A stretch of 64,000 nt of DNA from Pseudovirgaria hyperparasitica (GCF_010093815.1 NW_022985557.1:806001-870000); one strand, 5' to 3'. Shown: positions 21,533 to 32,051, numbered from the stretch's first letter. The notes: generated by a model not told the origin, from the sequence alone. Made by a program: numbers and translations.

Positions 21533-23681
21533 TTATGTGAGGCCCATAACGCCTGAGACGGCTGTATCCAGCATCCCATTGAAGTGATGGTCCCCTCCAC
21601 GGAAACTTTTCATTAGACGTCCTATATCTTCGAGGAGTGTTTGAATACAGGGGTTCGTTCTCAGTGAGATTGGACAACCCGGGAATACATCCTCAAATAC
21701 CGATGTACTGGGAGTGTCCATATTTAGATTGGCAGATGATTGAAGAGCCGTCACAAGACCCATTGCAATGTCGTAGATTTTCATCAAGAATCCAAGTCCA
21801 TGTACTTCCATCGCAGCTAGTGAGAGTGATTCGCAGATGTTCAGGGTTGCATGGGCAAGCTGAGCACTGAAATCGTATCGAAGCTCTCGGTGCTCAGAGT
21901 CTTCGCGGATTAGACCATGGGAGAAGCAGAGCAGCCAGAGGCGATTGAGGAGCCAGATTTGAGTAATGGAAATGTCTGCTTGCTGGCTTTCCAAGAGTTG
22001 CGAGAGAGGTACCGGGGTCACTGATGGTGCGTATGATATATTCCCGGTCAAACAGCCCTCACGGACACGGTATTGTGCTCGAAACATCTGCAGCGCCCGA
22101 CGGCGATCGAAAGAATCGCATATTCCATCGGAGCTACGGCAATAGCCATTCCAGCAGTCCATAATAACCTCGTCTATGGCATCGAAGCTATCCATCAAGT
22201 ACAACAGGCCAGTCATGCTCACTGCATCAGCTTTCACATCTTGATCTGGGAAAATGAGCGAAGCAATGTATTCATTAGTCATGGAGACGTCGAATGCTTG
22301 CATGAATCGCGCAGTGATGCCGGGTCGACCACGGAAGCTAATTACGTGATTCTGCTGTAAAGCATAAGCTCGTTCAGTAACAGACAGGACCAGGTATGTC
22401 CGTAGCCATTTTTCTCGCACTTCCGGGGATAGATCTTGATACGACTGTGGCAGATGCAAGCCAAGCGAAAATGCGAGATCTACAGCTTCACGAAGGCGAT
22501 GTCGAGCAGCTTTGTGCTCACCAGAACCAAAGAGGCAAGCGAACATGAAAAAGCTTGTCAGGATCATGTCAACTGTGGGCTCTTCCCCAAAGTTAGCAGC
22601 AACGCGCATCTTGGCACACTCTTGGAGCAGCATTCGAGATTGTACTGATCTCGAAGCTTTCATAGCCTGTTCGTGTATCTGCACAGGCTGTTCCATTGCA
22701 AATGCTGCGAGACTGAGGAGCATAGCACCATATTGAGGATCAGTCCGATGCTTGCGGAGTAGCATCTCACAGTACAAGTTGGGACGGTTAAGAATGGGGA
22801 TCGTAGGGTGTAGACGTTTGAAGTACACATCAATCCAAGGGAGTAGCGTTTGCTCGTTGACAATCGATGGCCACACATCGTCCTTTTGTTGGATTCGAGG
22901 CAAGTCCTCCTGCTGGATAGAACCAAAGGCGTCGTCCATGGTGGCACATGCCGGTGATTCGATGGGTAGGCTAGGGAAAACAATTTCCGTCTCGTGAGAG
23001 GTGTCAGGATTCAATAGTAGTGCGATATCAGAACCGTTTCGCTCTAAGCTTCGAGTATCTGGTTGTAGTACTATATGCTTAGTTAGATTCAGCATCATCT
23101 GTTGGTGGCAGACAGTCGAACAGCACAGTTGTCGTAAGGACCGCCAAGGCTGGGTCAGCAGCTATTCCAGATGCAATGCACGCCAAGTCGAGGAAAAAGA
23201 GATGCTCACATGATCCTCGAGTTGTCGATAGTCCGAGTGGTCTCCCTGCAGTTGACTCTGTCCTCTGATCGTGCAGACCGGGATAAGGAGAGACATTATC
23301 CTGAGGACTAGTGGATGCATGGCTTGCTGGCCAAGATCTAGACTCGTAACTTGATAAACTCATATTGCGCTCCTGGTAGGCTGGATCTAACGATGTCTGA
23401 TCGGATCTAGAGACATTCAAGCCCTGAAGGTCGTTTCCGGGTGCTGATTCGAATACATTATTATCTCCTTGTCCGTGGAGATTCTTTTGATGCCGCTGAA
23501 TCTCAGCAATTCGTTTACCTGCTGGTCCGCGTCTTTTACGCGGATGCTCGTAGCTACAGACCAGTCCTCTGACATCACATGTTGTACATGGCTTCGAGAA
23601 GTTGCATTTAACTTTCCGGATCTTGCATTGATCGCATGCTCGAGCGGTGTTGGCCGTTCTGGCGTCGAGCGTGGTAAACAT
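21533..23681 (-). CDS. Zn2Cys6 transcription factor, probable sugar-cluster regulator
   Basis: Minus-strand model: exon 1 23681-23210, intron 23209-23071 (139 nt, GTGAGC donor, CTAAC branch, ATATAG), exon 2 23070-21533; 669 aa. The N-terminal binuclear zinc cluster has canonical spacing, Cys16-x2-Cys19-x6-Cys26-x5-Cys32-x2-Cys35-x6-Cys42, followed by a basic KRRGPAGKR linker. A Ser-rich linker leads to the fungal-specific regulatory ('middle homology') domain, beginning about residue 200 with LLPWIDVYFKRLHPTIPIL. Such proteins bind CGG triplets as dimers and act in the nucleus. The position next to GH32, MFS and GH13 genes suggests it is the pathway-specific activator, analogous in role to InuR, AmyR or MalR of aspergilli; I do not claim orthology. 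The long intron is the least certain part of the model: the frame to either side is sure, the exact junction is not. Confidence 0.87.
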
Positions 23682-24198
23682 GATGCTTTTTAGTCGGATG
23701 CATCTAAAGCGTCTTTATGCTCACATAGCGAGGCAGAAATACGCGAGCTTGACACGAAGAATAACTGGCGATGTGCACTACGACAGAGATGGAACAAGGA
23801 ATTTGAGCTGAAGAAGCTGTGCTAAGTTTCCACCAAGGTTGTCGCATGACGCTTCAACCTAGTAAGCCTATCTCAGATATACGCCGCGGTGGTAGACGTT
23901 ACGCGTACTATCCAGCACGCCGCACCATAACCTGGCATAGGTGATCCCATAAAGCATTGTAATTAATCCACGATAGCTTCAACGTCGTATAGAGTGTAGC
24001 ACGTGAAACGGCGCTGGGTAGTTTCAGGCAGCTTGGTCGGACGCGAGTCTTGCTCTCACGACGAAGAGAATTTATCAGCACGTGTGGATCATTATATCAC
24101 AGATGAATTTACATTATGAAGTATATTTTTAGACGTTGTGTAAGTACATACTGACCTTGGAACACAATGAGACTATTATCCCATCGGACAGCCTAGAC
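23682..24198. promoter_or_regulatory. Upstream region of the Zn2Cys6 gene
   Basis: A 517-nt gap containing the regulator's promoter and the 3' flank of the GH32 gene (same strand). CGG triplets occur (for example within CGCCGCGG near 23882 and CACGAAACGG near 24002), but I cannot show a proper binding-site pair. Confidence 0.35.
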
Positions 24199-26043
24199 TT
24201 ACGGAAGCCCGATTCCATCCCAAAGATCTAACCGTATCAGTTCACTTGATCCCGACTGTTCATCTGCAAATATTGACAATCCGTACGTCTCATCAGCGCC
24301 ATACAGACGAGTACTGATCGCCGTCCTCTCATTGACAAACACTTCAAGAACTGAGTTGTCCCGCCACGCACGTATCTTTAGAGTCTCGGTGCTCTCCATA
24401 TGCGTATGCGGACTGCGACTCGTGAACAATGTATGAGGAGCTGACTCAGGGGCGCTATTGATTAAGCGAGCAGAGTTCTCGAATGGGAGAGGAGGTCGGG
24501 ATAGTGTTATCATCTCGTCTTGTGGATTGAATGCGATTTCAGTGCAGCGGGTCTCATCCACCGAGTGAGCAATCCTGATACCAATGCGACCAGCTTGCGT
24601 TGCGAGGGCAATTTCCACATATAGCTCCCATTGTCTTGTACTAATACGCGTGTTTGTGAGGAATGAAGTTGACAAAGCCTGATTAGTCAAAGAGGTCTTT
24701 CTCACGTTGGGTCCACGTCTCAAGGCATGCACTAAAGGTTGGTATGGTTGAGTAGCAAGCGTCGAAATGGTGTATGTGCCATTCTTGTCCAGTCTACTTT
24801 CGATTGAGGTGATATCTGCAAGGTCACTGAAGCAACCTCGCACAACATGTTGTATTGTCTGCATATGGAGCTCACGCGGCATGGACAACATTCCGCTCCA
24901 CCCTTGAAGATGGCGGAGATCATCACATAAATCATCTTCCGTGATCCAGGCCCAGACGATTTGCTTCTGTGACTTTGGATCGTAGAACGAGTTTGCTGCA
25001 TAGAGACAACCATGGTCGAGGTGGCCACCAAAATGATACTTCATCTCGACAGGGCTATCGTACGTATTTGCTCCGGGTTCCTGGAGTGACCCGACCATCC
25101 AAAGCTGGCCTCTTGCTGGTCGTGACGGTCCAATGAGATCAGGAGTAGATGTTGATAAACAGCCTTCGGTGCCCATCATGAGCAAATTTATCATGCTACC
25201 ATCCGCACCTTGCAGTGATGTGAAGTTGGTGACTTCCCAGTTCTTGCCGAGATCACCACTCCACATAGACGGTCGAGCATTCAGGCCATAGTTTACTAGA
25301 GGCCCGACATATTCCCATTGCTCTAGATTGGATTCGTCTATGGCGTAAAGGAATGTCGTTGGTGTGACGTCTCGAATACCCCCGGATATTATACCATATA
25401 AAGTACTGGTAGGATTGCGATCCAGGATTTTGCTCATAGCTGCCCAACGGGCAACAAAAGGATCTCTCCAGCCAGTGACATCCAACTCAGGAGGCTCGCT
25501 AGGTAGGATCGGGTTTGCATCAACTTTGGTCCAAGACTTCCCCCCATCAAACGATTTAGCGAGACTGAGCGACTCGCTGCCTCTTTGATGAGAGAGGCTA
25601 TGATGTATCGGAAGCGCACTGACAGATGTGTAGGCATACGTGATACTACCATCTATCGTAGGCATCTGACATCCGGTAAACACTCCTTGATAATCATATG
25701 GAGAGTCAGGAGACAGGGAGGGTTCGGCTTTGACAGTCCAGTGTATCAGATCGTGAGAATGAGCCGATGCCCATGCGATATCTCCCCAATCCGACCCATT
25801 CGGGTTCCATTGGAATGATACGTGGTAGAGACCTGTTCCTGGATCGTAACCAGGTGCACACGGGTCATTCATCCATCCTGATGGTGCTTGTAGGTGGTAA
25901 GATGGCCTCCATCGTTGGAACTGCTGGACCAATGATGGATTTGAGATTTCCTGGGCAGATGTATGACATGATGGCGGTGTCGTAGAGTATGACGGGCAAT
26001 CTGATGGAGTAGACAAGTCAGTCGAGCTCGAAGCAGTCGACAT
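24199..26043 (-). CDS. GH32 beta-fructofuranosidase / fructosyltransferase, no signal peptide
   Basis: A single coding exon of 614 aa. The GH32 five-bladed propeller begins with the nucleophile motif WMNDP (Asp60), followed by FQWNP, the transition-state motif WRDPF (Asp194), and the acid/base candidate Glu293 in MGTEGC; a C-terminal beta-sandwich follows (about 450-614). The acid/base context is TEG rather than the ECP of plant and bacterial invertases, as I recall for fungal fructosyltransferase-type enzymes, and the three positions resemble those of the Aspergillus japonicus enzyme. The protein would cleave sucrose or inulin-type sugars, or transfer fructosyl units. The N-terminus is Ser/Thr-rich without a hydrophobic signal, so I infer it is intracellular and acts on imported sugar. 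A putative 53-nt 5' UTR intron (26096-26044, GTAAGT...GAAG) ends directly before the ATG. It is divergent from the transporter gene at 26521. Confidence 0.92.
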   Translation of the reverse strand: MSTASSSTDLSTPSDCPSYSTTPPSCHTSAQEISNPSLVQQFQRWRPSYHLQAPSGWMNDPCAPGYDPGTGLYHVSFQWNPNGSDWGDIAWASAHSHDLIHWTVKAEPSLSPDSPYDYQGVFTGCQMPTIDGSITYAYTSVSALPIHHSLSHQRGSESLSLAKSFDGGKSWTKVDANPILPSEPPELDVTGWRDPFVARWAAMSKILDRNPTSTLYGIISGGIRDVTPTTFLYAIDESNLEQWEYVGPLVNYGLNARPSMWSGDLGKNWEVTNFTSLQGADGSMINLLMMGTEGCLSTSTPDLIGPSRPARGQLWMVGSLQEPGANTYDSPVEMKYHFGGHLDHGCLYAANSFYDPKSQKQIVWAWITEDDLCDDLRHLQGWSGMLSMPRELHMQTIQHVVRGCFSDLADITSIESRLDKNGTYTISTLATQPYQPLVHALRRGPNVRKTSLTNQALSTSFLTNTRISTRQWELYVEIALATQAGRIGIRIAHSVDETRCTEIAFNPQDEMITLSRPPLPFENSARLINSAPESAPHTLFTSRSPHTHMESTETLKIRAWRDNSVLEVFVNERTAISTRLYGADETYGLSIFADEQSGSSELIRLDLWDGIGLP

Positions 26044-26520
26044 CTTCGTGAGTTTGATGTGGCTTGATAGTTTCTCGAAAGTCGAGGGTAACTTACTCTG
26101 TTATTGACGCCTCACTGAACTAGTGGATTCACTCCTATGAGCTCTGATGCTCCAAACAGACGGTCTTCGAAATGAAGTCGGGACGGGTTTCGCAGAATAT
26201 TCGGTAGATTTAACCTCATATGGATAAAGCTGGCCGCCACTGGAGGCGGGATTCACCTTTAAGGCTGGTTCAGCACCGAAGAAACGCCGCATCCATCGAC
26301 CCATCCTTCGCCTCCACTTTCTCCAGGTTCTCTCCACATCAAGCTTAATTTGATATGCCGCATTCCTGGGGTATAAGGTTATCATGGATCGCCATCGAGG
26401 AATCATTTCCTCCGGCATCTTCTTCTCCTTCAGATTCCTCTTTCCCGACAGCCTTTCATCACATTTCTCCATTCACTCCTGATATTGGTCATCTGAAGTT
26501 CCAATCATTCATCTCTAGCC
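26044..26520. promoter_or_regulatory. Divergent promoter of GH32 and sugar transporter
   Basis: 477 bp lie between the two start codons, so both genes can be controlled by one set of operators. The region includes several CGG triplets (for example CGGGACGGG near 26188-26196) that a Zn2Cys6 protein could use, but no classical CGG-N8-CGG pair was found by eye. It also contains a 123-codon open frame. Confidence 0.55.
26101..26472 (-). CDS. Short Arg/Trp-rich ORF in the GH32 leader
   Basis: A 123-codon minus-strand frame fills most of the divergent promoter, in the same direction as GH32 and ending just upstream of the putative leader intron. The product would be strongly basic, with a central amphipathic patch (RTWRKWRRRMGRWMRRFFG) and no signal peptide. 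It may be an independent small gene, an upstream ORF in a long GH32 leader, or a chance frame. I know no family for it. Its stop codon, and a further stop in the frame leading to the GH32 ATG, argue against it being an N-terminal extension of GH32. Confidence 0.3.
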   Translation of the reverse strand: MEKCDERLSGKRNLKEKKMPEEMIPRWRSMITLYPRNAAYQIKLDVERTWRKWRRRMGRWMRRFFGAEPALKVNPASSGGQLYPYEVKSTEYSAKPVPTSFRRPSVWSIRAHRSESTSSVRRQ

Positions 26521-28185
26521 ATGGATCATAAAGAACTAAGAACGACGCCCGAATCAGTGGACAAATCGGAAGTTGTCTACATTGAAACTGAGTCAATGTC
26601 CTCGAGCAATTTTGATTCTCAGGACTTATCCATCAAAGATCAGTACCGACGACTTGGCAGAGCCATCAAAGCCGATAGTCGATTCTGTTGGTGGACAGGC
26701 TACTGTCTACTTTTGGTTTTTGGATGGGGCTATGACAATGGTCTATCTGGCGTAGCTATCGCATTTCCGGCATTCCGAGAGAGTTATGGTCATTACTATC
26801 CCGAAGCAACGACTTCTGGAGAAGAGTATGTCATTCCAGCCCTCTGGCAATCTCTCTGGAATGCAGCATCGACTATTGGACAGGTCTTTGGTGGATACGC
26901 AGCAGGCCAATTCGCAGATACATTCGGACGCAAAGCCATTCTGTACCTTGCTGTTTTCCTCTCTTTGGCATCCAGCTTCGCCTTGGTGTTTGCACCGAAT
27001 CTCCCAATTCTCTTCGTGTCGAAGCTGCTTCTTGGCCTTTCCATTGGTCTATCAACCGCAACCCCACCTCTTTACGTGACGGAAAACGCGCCCGCCCATC
27101 TGAGGTCTACTGTGGCGTCACTGACGAACGTCATCATCGTTCTTGGCTTCTTCATGTCGTCGATCACTGGCTTTGGCTCGTCTCATATCCAGGGTGTATG
27201 GTCATACCGCCTGGCCTTCGTTCTAACTTTTCTGATTCCTGGTATCTACCTCATCGGACTGCCATTTTTCCCTGAATCTCCCGTTTGGTATATGAAGAAA
27301 GACCGCGAAGAGGACGCCCGCAAAGCGCTCGTGAAGCTGTATGGTTCAAAAGTCGACATTGAAGGGCGTCTACAAATGATCCGCGACGAGCTGAAGCAGA
27401 ATGAAGCACCAACGGATGGTATCTCTCAGACTAGCTGGAAGGCAATCTTTTCTAGGGAGAACCGTATCCGTACCTTCGTTGCAGTCCTCGGTCTTCAAGT
27501 CCAGAACTTCTCCGGTGGATACTTTGCAAACACGTATCAAACATACTATTTTGGTTTGATTGGGGCCAAGGATCCCTTCCAACTCACAGCCATCTCCTCA
27601 ACCCTCCAGTTTGTGGCCAATTGTGCAGCAGTCGTTGTTGCAGATGTCGTTCCGCGCCGAAAAGGCCTTATCGGAGGTGGCACAATTCTCCTATTCTGGT
27701 CAGTCATCATTGCCGGTACTTCTTTGGCACCAAAAGACAACCATGTCGCAAACGTGGTGAATCTCGCTTTCATGATTACCTGGTCCATGGGATACACTGC
27801 GACAGTTGGATGTTACGGATGGGCGGTTGCCGCCGAGACCTCGTCACAAGCCACGAGACCGAAGACAATCTCATTTGTCCTTGTCTGTCAACAACTCACA
27901 GCGCTTCTACTTTCCAGCGTCTTTCCCTTCTTCATCAATCCTGACCAGCTGAATTGGGGTGGCAAGGTCATGTTCCTTTTTGTAGGCGCTGAGATCTTCA
28001 TCCTTGCTGCACTATTCTGGTTCCAAGGCGAGACCAAAAATCGTACGAATACTGAGATGGATGCACTCTATGCCTCTGGCGTCCCGAAGTGGCGATTCAC
28101 GCAGTATAGAGTAGTTGACAGTCATGTTGAGTTGAAGGAGAAGACCAAGGGGAGTCTGGTTGGCCGGATGCTCCGCAAGGCATAG
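26521..28185 (+). CDS. MFS sugar transporter (sugar porter family, alpha-glucoside type)
   Basis: A single-exon gene of 554 aa with about 12 membrane segments. Sugar-porter signatures are present: GWGYDNGLSG in TM1, the loop 2-3 motif FADTFGRKA (a D-x-x-GRK variant of DRxGRR), and PESPVWYMKK after TM6, a variant of PESPRWL. The overall pattern resembles fungal maltose/alpha-glucoside:H+ symporters (MAL-type permeases) more than hexose facilitators. It should sit in the plasma membrane and import a di- or oligosaccharide. Both neighbouring hydrolases lack signal peptides, which supports uptake of an intact glycoside. Cytosolic N- and C-termini are charged. The exact substrate (sucrose, maltose, isomaltulose, erlose and so on) cannot be deduced. 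Confidence 0.92.
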   Translation: MDHKELRTTPESVDKSEVVYIETESMSSSNFDSQDLSIKDQYRRLGRAIKADSRFCWWTGYCLLLVFGWGYDNGLSGVAIAFPAFRESYGHYYPEATTSGEEYVIPALWQSLWNAASTIGQVFGGYAAGQFADTFGRKAILYLAVFLSLASSFALVFAPNLPILFVSKLLLGLSIGLSTATPPLYVTENAPAHLRSTVASLTNVIIVLGFFMSSITGFGSSHIQGVWSYRLAFVLTFLIPGIYLIGLPFFPESPVWYMKKDREEDARKALVKLYGSKVDIEGRLQMIRDELKQNEAPTDGISQTSWKAIFSRENRIRTFVAVLGLQVQNFSGGYFANTYQTYYFGLIGAKDPFQLTAISSTLQFVANCAAVVVADVVPRRKGLIGGGTILLFWSVIIAGTSLAPKDNHVANVVNLAFMITWSMGYTATVGCYGWAVAAETSSQATRPKTISFVLVCQQLTALLLSSVFPFFINPDQLNWGGKVMFLFVGAEIFILAALFWFQGETKNRTNTEMDALYASGVPKWRFTQYRVVDSHVELKEKTKGSLVGRMLRKA

Positions 28186-29066
28186 AAGAGTGGTATTTGG
28201 TGTCGGTGTATATTCATATCTTATTCAATCGAAATTGTTACAAAATTTCGGATATCTGTGGTCTCTTCTCAATCCTGTGCAGTATCCATAGGTCAACAAA
28301 CGGCCGGGTGAACGATATATAACAGCGAGCCTACGCACCTGGAAGTCCAATTTGTGGCTCCAATAGGACGACGAGGTACTAGACTTTAGCATTCTTGTCC
28401 TCCTGAATGTGCGGCAAGTTCTATCAACCATAGACCTCCATGTTCTCGGAAAAAAGAAGAGTGGGTTTAACCACTTGCTATCTCATTCGCGAAAGTTTCA
28501 CATATAGAATTATATGCAGCATACAGCACCATGTTCCCTTCAGACACGATGATAATCATAAGTTGGTCCATTCCGATTCTAACGTTCATGCCTTCACACT
28601 AGTGTATAGATAGAACTAGAACGACCGCAATCACGGTGAATCGGCTTATATAGAGCTATCCCGACGGGAGAGCTCGTGAACATCTCATGTCGGACCGAAA
28701 ACGCGCGATATAAGCTTTGTAGCTATGCACGAGATCTGAAATCCAGGAGGGTACAACGTGGAAATCGCCCGATGATTTGAGCGGGGAGCGGGGAAGCACT
28801 AAACTCGGCCCTGCTTTCCCCAAGCTGCCTAGTGAATATGTTCGATCGGAGAAATATTCCCAAATAAGCTTCCATCACGACGTAACATGTATTGCAGAAC
28901 CATCGCCCTCCATCCGGGCAGCTTTTCGGAGAAACGATACTTGAGGGGAATGTTGTTGTTAAAGGCTGCACCGCTGGTAGGGCCATTACCCAGAGTCAAT
29001 ATCACAGTTCTTATTTCGCCGATGCCCCAAGAAGACATTATTCACGATCGACAGAGTCCAATCGAA
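28186..29066. promoter_or_regulatory. Upstream region of the GH13 gene
   Basis: 880 nt between two co-directional cluster genes. A TATA-like GATATAAGC lies near 28707, and CGG-containing G-rich elements lie near 28780-28795 and 28914-28931. In-frame ATGs at 28887 and 29022 precede the preferred start at 29067. The region otherwise appears non-coding. Confidence 0.4.
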
Positions 29067-30818
29067 ATGACTTCATCAGCCATCGTAGAAAAAGCATGGT
29101 GGAAAGAAGCTGTCGTCTATCAAATCTACCCAGCCAGCTTCCTCGATAGTAACGACGATGGACTCGGGGACATACCAGGTGTCATCAGTAAAGTTGCATA
29201 TATCAAATCCCTCGGAGTCGATGCGATATGGCTTTCTCCCGTCTATACGTCACCACAGAAGGATATGGGATATGACATATCAGACTATCGGTCGATACAT
29301 GCGCCATATGGAACTGTCGAAGATATGCAGACCCTCATTAATGTCCTGCACGATAACCAGATGAGATTGTTGATGGACCTCGTTGTCAACCACACGAGTG
29401 ATCAGCATGACTGGTTCAAGCAGTCACGCAGTTCCAGAGAGAGTGAGAAACGTGGCTGGTATTTCTGGCGAGATGCGAAGATCGATACAAATGGCAATCG
29501 CAAAGAGCCAAACAACTGGCGATCAATTTTTGGAGGTAGCGCGTGGCATTGGGACGAAACAACCCAGCAATACTACCTTGCCCTATTTCTCCCTTCACAG
29601 CCAGATCTCAACTGGTCAAATCCGGAGATGCGCAGAGCTACATATGATGACATGCGTTTTTGGTTGGACAGGGGCGTTGATGGCTTCAGAATTGACTCAA
29701 TGAACCTCATGTCAAAGCATCCTGATCTCCCAGATGGAAAGGTGGTGAATAATGAGCCTTTTCAAGATGGATCTGAGTTTTTTGCTTCTGGCCCAAAGAT
29801 GCACAACTATATCCGTGAGATGCGCACGGAGGTGTTCGATAACTATGATTGTATGACCGTTGGCGAGCTTGGCTTCACGAAGGATGAGCAATCCGTCAGC
29901 CAATACGTGGCGAAAGATCGCCATGAACTCAATATGGTTTTCACCGGCGATATTGTTGATGTCGACTTTGGCCCCAATGGGAAATACGAGCGCACGATCA
30001 ACAACATTCCGCGAAAGATCCGTGAGATCACTGATCTTTGGCAACAGTCCATGCCCAAGTTCAATGGGTGGAATAGCGTGTACTATTCAAACCACGATAG
30101 TGGTCGACCTCTGACTCGATATGCCTCTGATTCCCCAGAGCATCGAGCAGCAGCTGCGAAGATGCTTGCAATGTACCTCCTATCCCTCGGAGGAACACCT
30201 TTCCTTTTGCAAGGCGATGAAATCGGCATGGCCAATCTTGGCAAAGACTACGGCCCAGATGCATATATAGATGTAGAAGCTAAGAACTACTACATTTCAG
30301 TCCTGAAAAGTCGTGGCGGTAACGAATCAACTATGGACGATGTTTTGAGAGAGATGCAACTCAAGTCGCGAGATCACGGCCGCTTACCTATGCAATGGGA
30401 CAGCTCTGTCAATGCCGGCTTCGCGTCACCAAAAGCACGTCCTTGGATGACTATCAACAAGGATTACACCGAATGGAACGTGGCGAGCCAGATCAATGAT
30501 CCAAACAGTGTATTCTCGTTCTGGAGAACAATGCTGACTCTTCGTAAACAGTACACCGATCTGTTTGTATATGGCTCATACAAGTCAATTCCAGAGTCTG
30601 TGATGGGAGAGGGAGTCATCGGATTTGAGCGTGCAGAACAGGTAGTAGGCGGAAAGAGAGCAGTCGTTTTTGTGAGTTTCTCGGAGCAGAAATATACAAT
30701 ATCGACAGATAAGTACGTGGGCTGGGACGTATTAGTTACGAATCACAGAGCTTCTGTCGACAACTCGTGTATCGAACTTGGACCGTTCGGCGCTCTGTTA
30801 TTGATAGACAGCAAATAG
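29067..30818 (+). CDS. GH13 alpha-glucosidase, intracellular type
   Basis: A single-exon gene. The start at 29067 gives 583 aa (MTSSAIVEKAWWKEAVVYQIYP), the usual length of fungal maltase/isomaltase; ATGs at 29022 or 28887 would add 15 or 60 atypical residues. The (beta/alpha)8 barrel motifs are present: region I DLVVNH (104-109), region II GFRIDSMN with nucleophile Asp210, region III VGELG with acid/base Glu267, and region IV SNHDSGRP with Asp344. These catalytic positions match the yeast IMA1/MAL enzymes within a few residues. Two sites differ from the usual pattern: Ser211 follows the nucleophile (Val in isomaltases, Thr in maltases), and region IV has NHDSG where most have NHDQ. No signal peptide is visible, so it probably hydrolyses imported alpha-glucosides in the cytosol. 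It follows the transporter in the same orientation. Confidence 0.93.
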   Translation: MTSSAIVEKAWWKEAVVYQIYPASFLDSNDDGLGDIPGVISKVAYIKSLGVDAIWLSPVYTSPQKDMGYDISDYRSIHAPYGTVEDMQTLINVLHDNQMRLLMDLVVNHTSDQHDWFKQSRSSRESEKRGWYFWRDAKIDTNGNRKEPNNWRSIFGGSAWHWDETTQQYYLALFLPSQPDLNWSNPEMRRATYDDMRFWLDRGVDGFRIDSMNLMSKHPDLPDGKVVNNEPFQDGSEFFASGPKMHNYIREMRTEVFDNYDCMTVGELGFTKDEQSVSQYVAKDRHELNMVFTGDIVDVDFGPNGKYERTINNIPRKIREITDLWQQSMPKFNGWNSVYYSNHDSGRPLTRYASDSPEHRAAAAKMLAMYLLSLGGTPFLLQGDEIGMANLGKDYGPDAYIDVEAKNYYISVLKSRGGNESTMDDVLREMQLKSRDHGRLPMQWDSSVNAGFASPKARPWMTINKDYTEWNVASQINDPNSVFSFWRTMLTLRKQYTDLFVYGSYKSIPESVMGEGVIGFERAEQVVGGKRAVVFVSFSEQKYTISTDKYVGWDVLVTNHRASVDNSCIELGPFGALLLIDSK

Positions 30819-32051
30819 TAGTTAGTAGATACCAATTAAGCCTACCAACTACCAGGAACAGCAGTCACCTCTACTGTGTTGGCTCATAGGTGGGAAAAGT
30901 GTGATGTTGCCAACTGCTTAATACTCGTTCTTAATGATATAATCATAACAACTGAGCAATAGTCGATTAGCAGGGGATTACCAGATATACTCAACCTCGG
31001 ATTTGACGGCCCGTGACTCGAATCTAGAGTACGGGTGATTGGAGGATACATATACCATCGAGCGATGATCCTCGAAAAGTGACCACACGTTCCACGATTG
31101 CATACGTGGGATGACCCTCAGCTCCCATGCAGAACTTCCTTAGTTCGAGTTTGTCATTGTTACGTTCAGAATTTGCCTTAGCTGTAGGAGACCCTTCACC
31201 TAGTGGGACTCCCTTGTGGTTACTAGCCTCGTAAGACTTGAAAGGGGTGGCATGGACATGAAGAGTGTCGCATGACAGGGTGCCCAGATCAGGGGAAGTC
31301 TTCCCAGAACATCGAGGCCCTATCTCAAAGCTGCGCTGCGATGGCTGCGCAAGTCCTGGGCCCTTGTCTAACGCGACATGGCGTCTCAACCTAGATATGT
31401 GTATGACGATGTTAGATGATGAATTCTTCATTGCCAGAAGATGATAACAAGTAATATATGCACGTGGGGCGGAGGAGCGGCCTTGGCAAAGGGCGGGAAA
31501 GTCCACAAAACTTGGCGCGCCACAGTCAAGTTAAGACACCCATCTCTTCTATCGCATCTTATGCGCATGATAGGTCATTATTGCGCCACTGATGAACATG
31601 GTCACACAAGGTTAGTCGCGATTTAGTCTGTAGCAATAACCATTTTTGCCTCTTCTCGAATCCAGCACTTGAAGTGTATCTAAGAATAACATAGCCACCT
31701 TCGTCCATGGCTACGAATTGCATCACACTCGGCGCCCAGTATTGGGTCGAAACGTTCCAAGGCCAGGCGCAAAAGCTACTTTCTTGTCGTATACACGTGG
31801 GTGATTGCGTTCCGTCTGGAGGATGTGTGCATTTTGTCGCTGACGCCACAGACATTTGACATCGCCTGCCGAGATATCTCTATTACTAGGCTCAGTCGAC
31901 ATGGCTCGACATATATAATGGAGCGGACTTATCTTCCCATGGTTTCTTCTTCTTTTCTGAAGCAATATAAGCGATTTTGTAGTTCTTGCTACGCCTGCCT
32001 CAGCTTACATACATTGCTCCTGAGGGCGAACACAGCACTCCTTTAGCCAAC
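30819..32051. other. Intergenic region
   Basis: About 1.2 kb with no convincing gene. A 160-codon minus-strand frame (31024-31506) has no domain-like features. The right end is the promoter of the next transporter, with a TATA-like TATATAA at 31912-31918, about 135 nt before the ATG. Confidence 0.45.

Noticed and set aside
21637-22648. Several plus-strand frames of 70-95 codons
   Set aside because: They lie over the regulatory domain of the Zn2Cys6 gene and have no family features.
28887-29066. N-terminal extension of the GH13 protein from the upstream ATG
   Set aside because: The 60 added residues do not resemble a signal peptide or any GH13 N-terminus; the start at 29067 matches family length.
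31024-31506. 160-codon minus-strand frame between GH13 and the second transporter
   Set aside because: No domain, no splice continuation, and mixed composition; probably chance.
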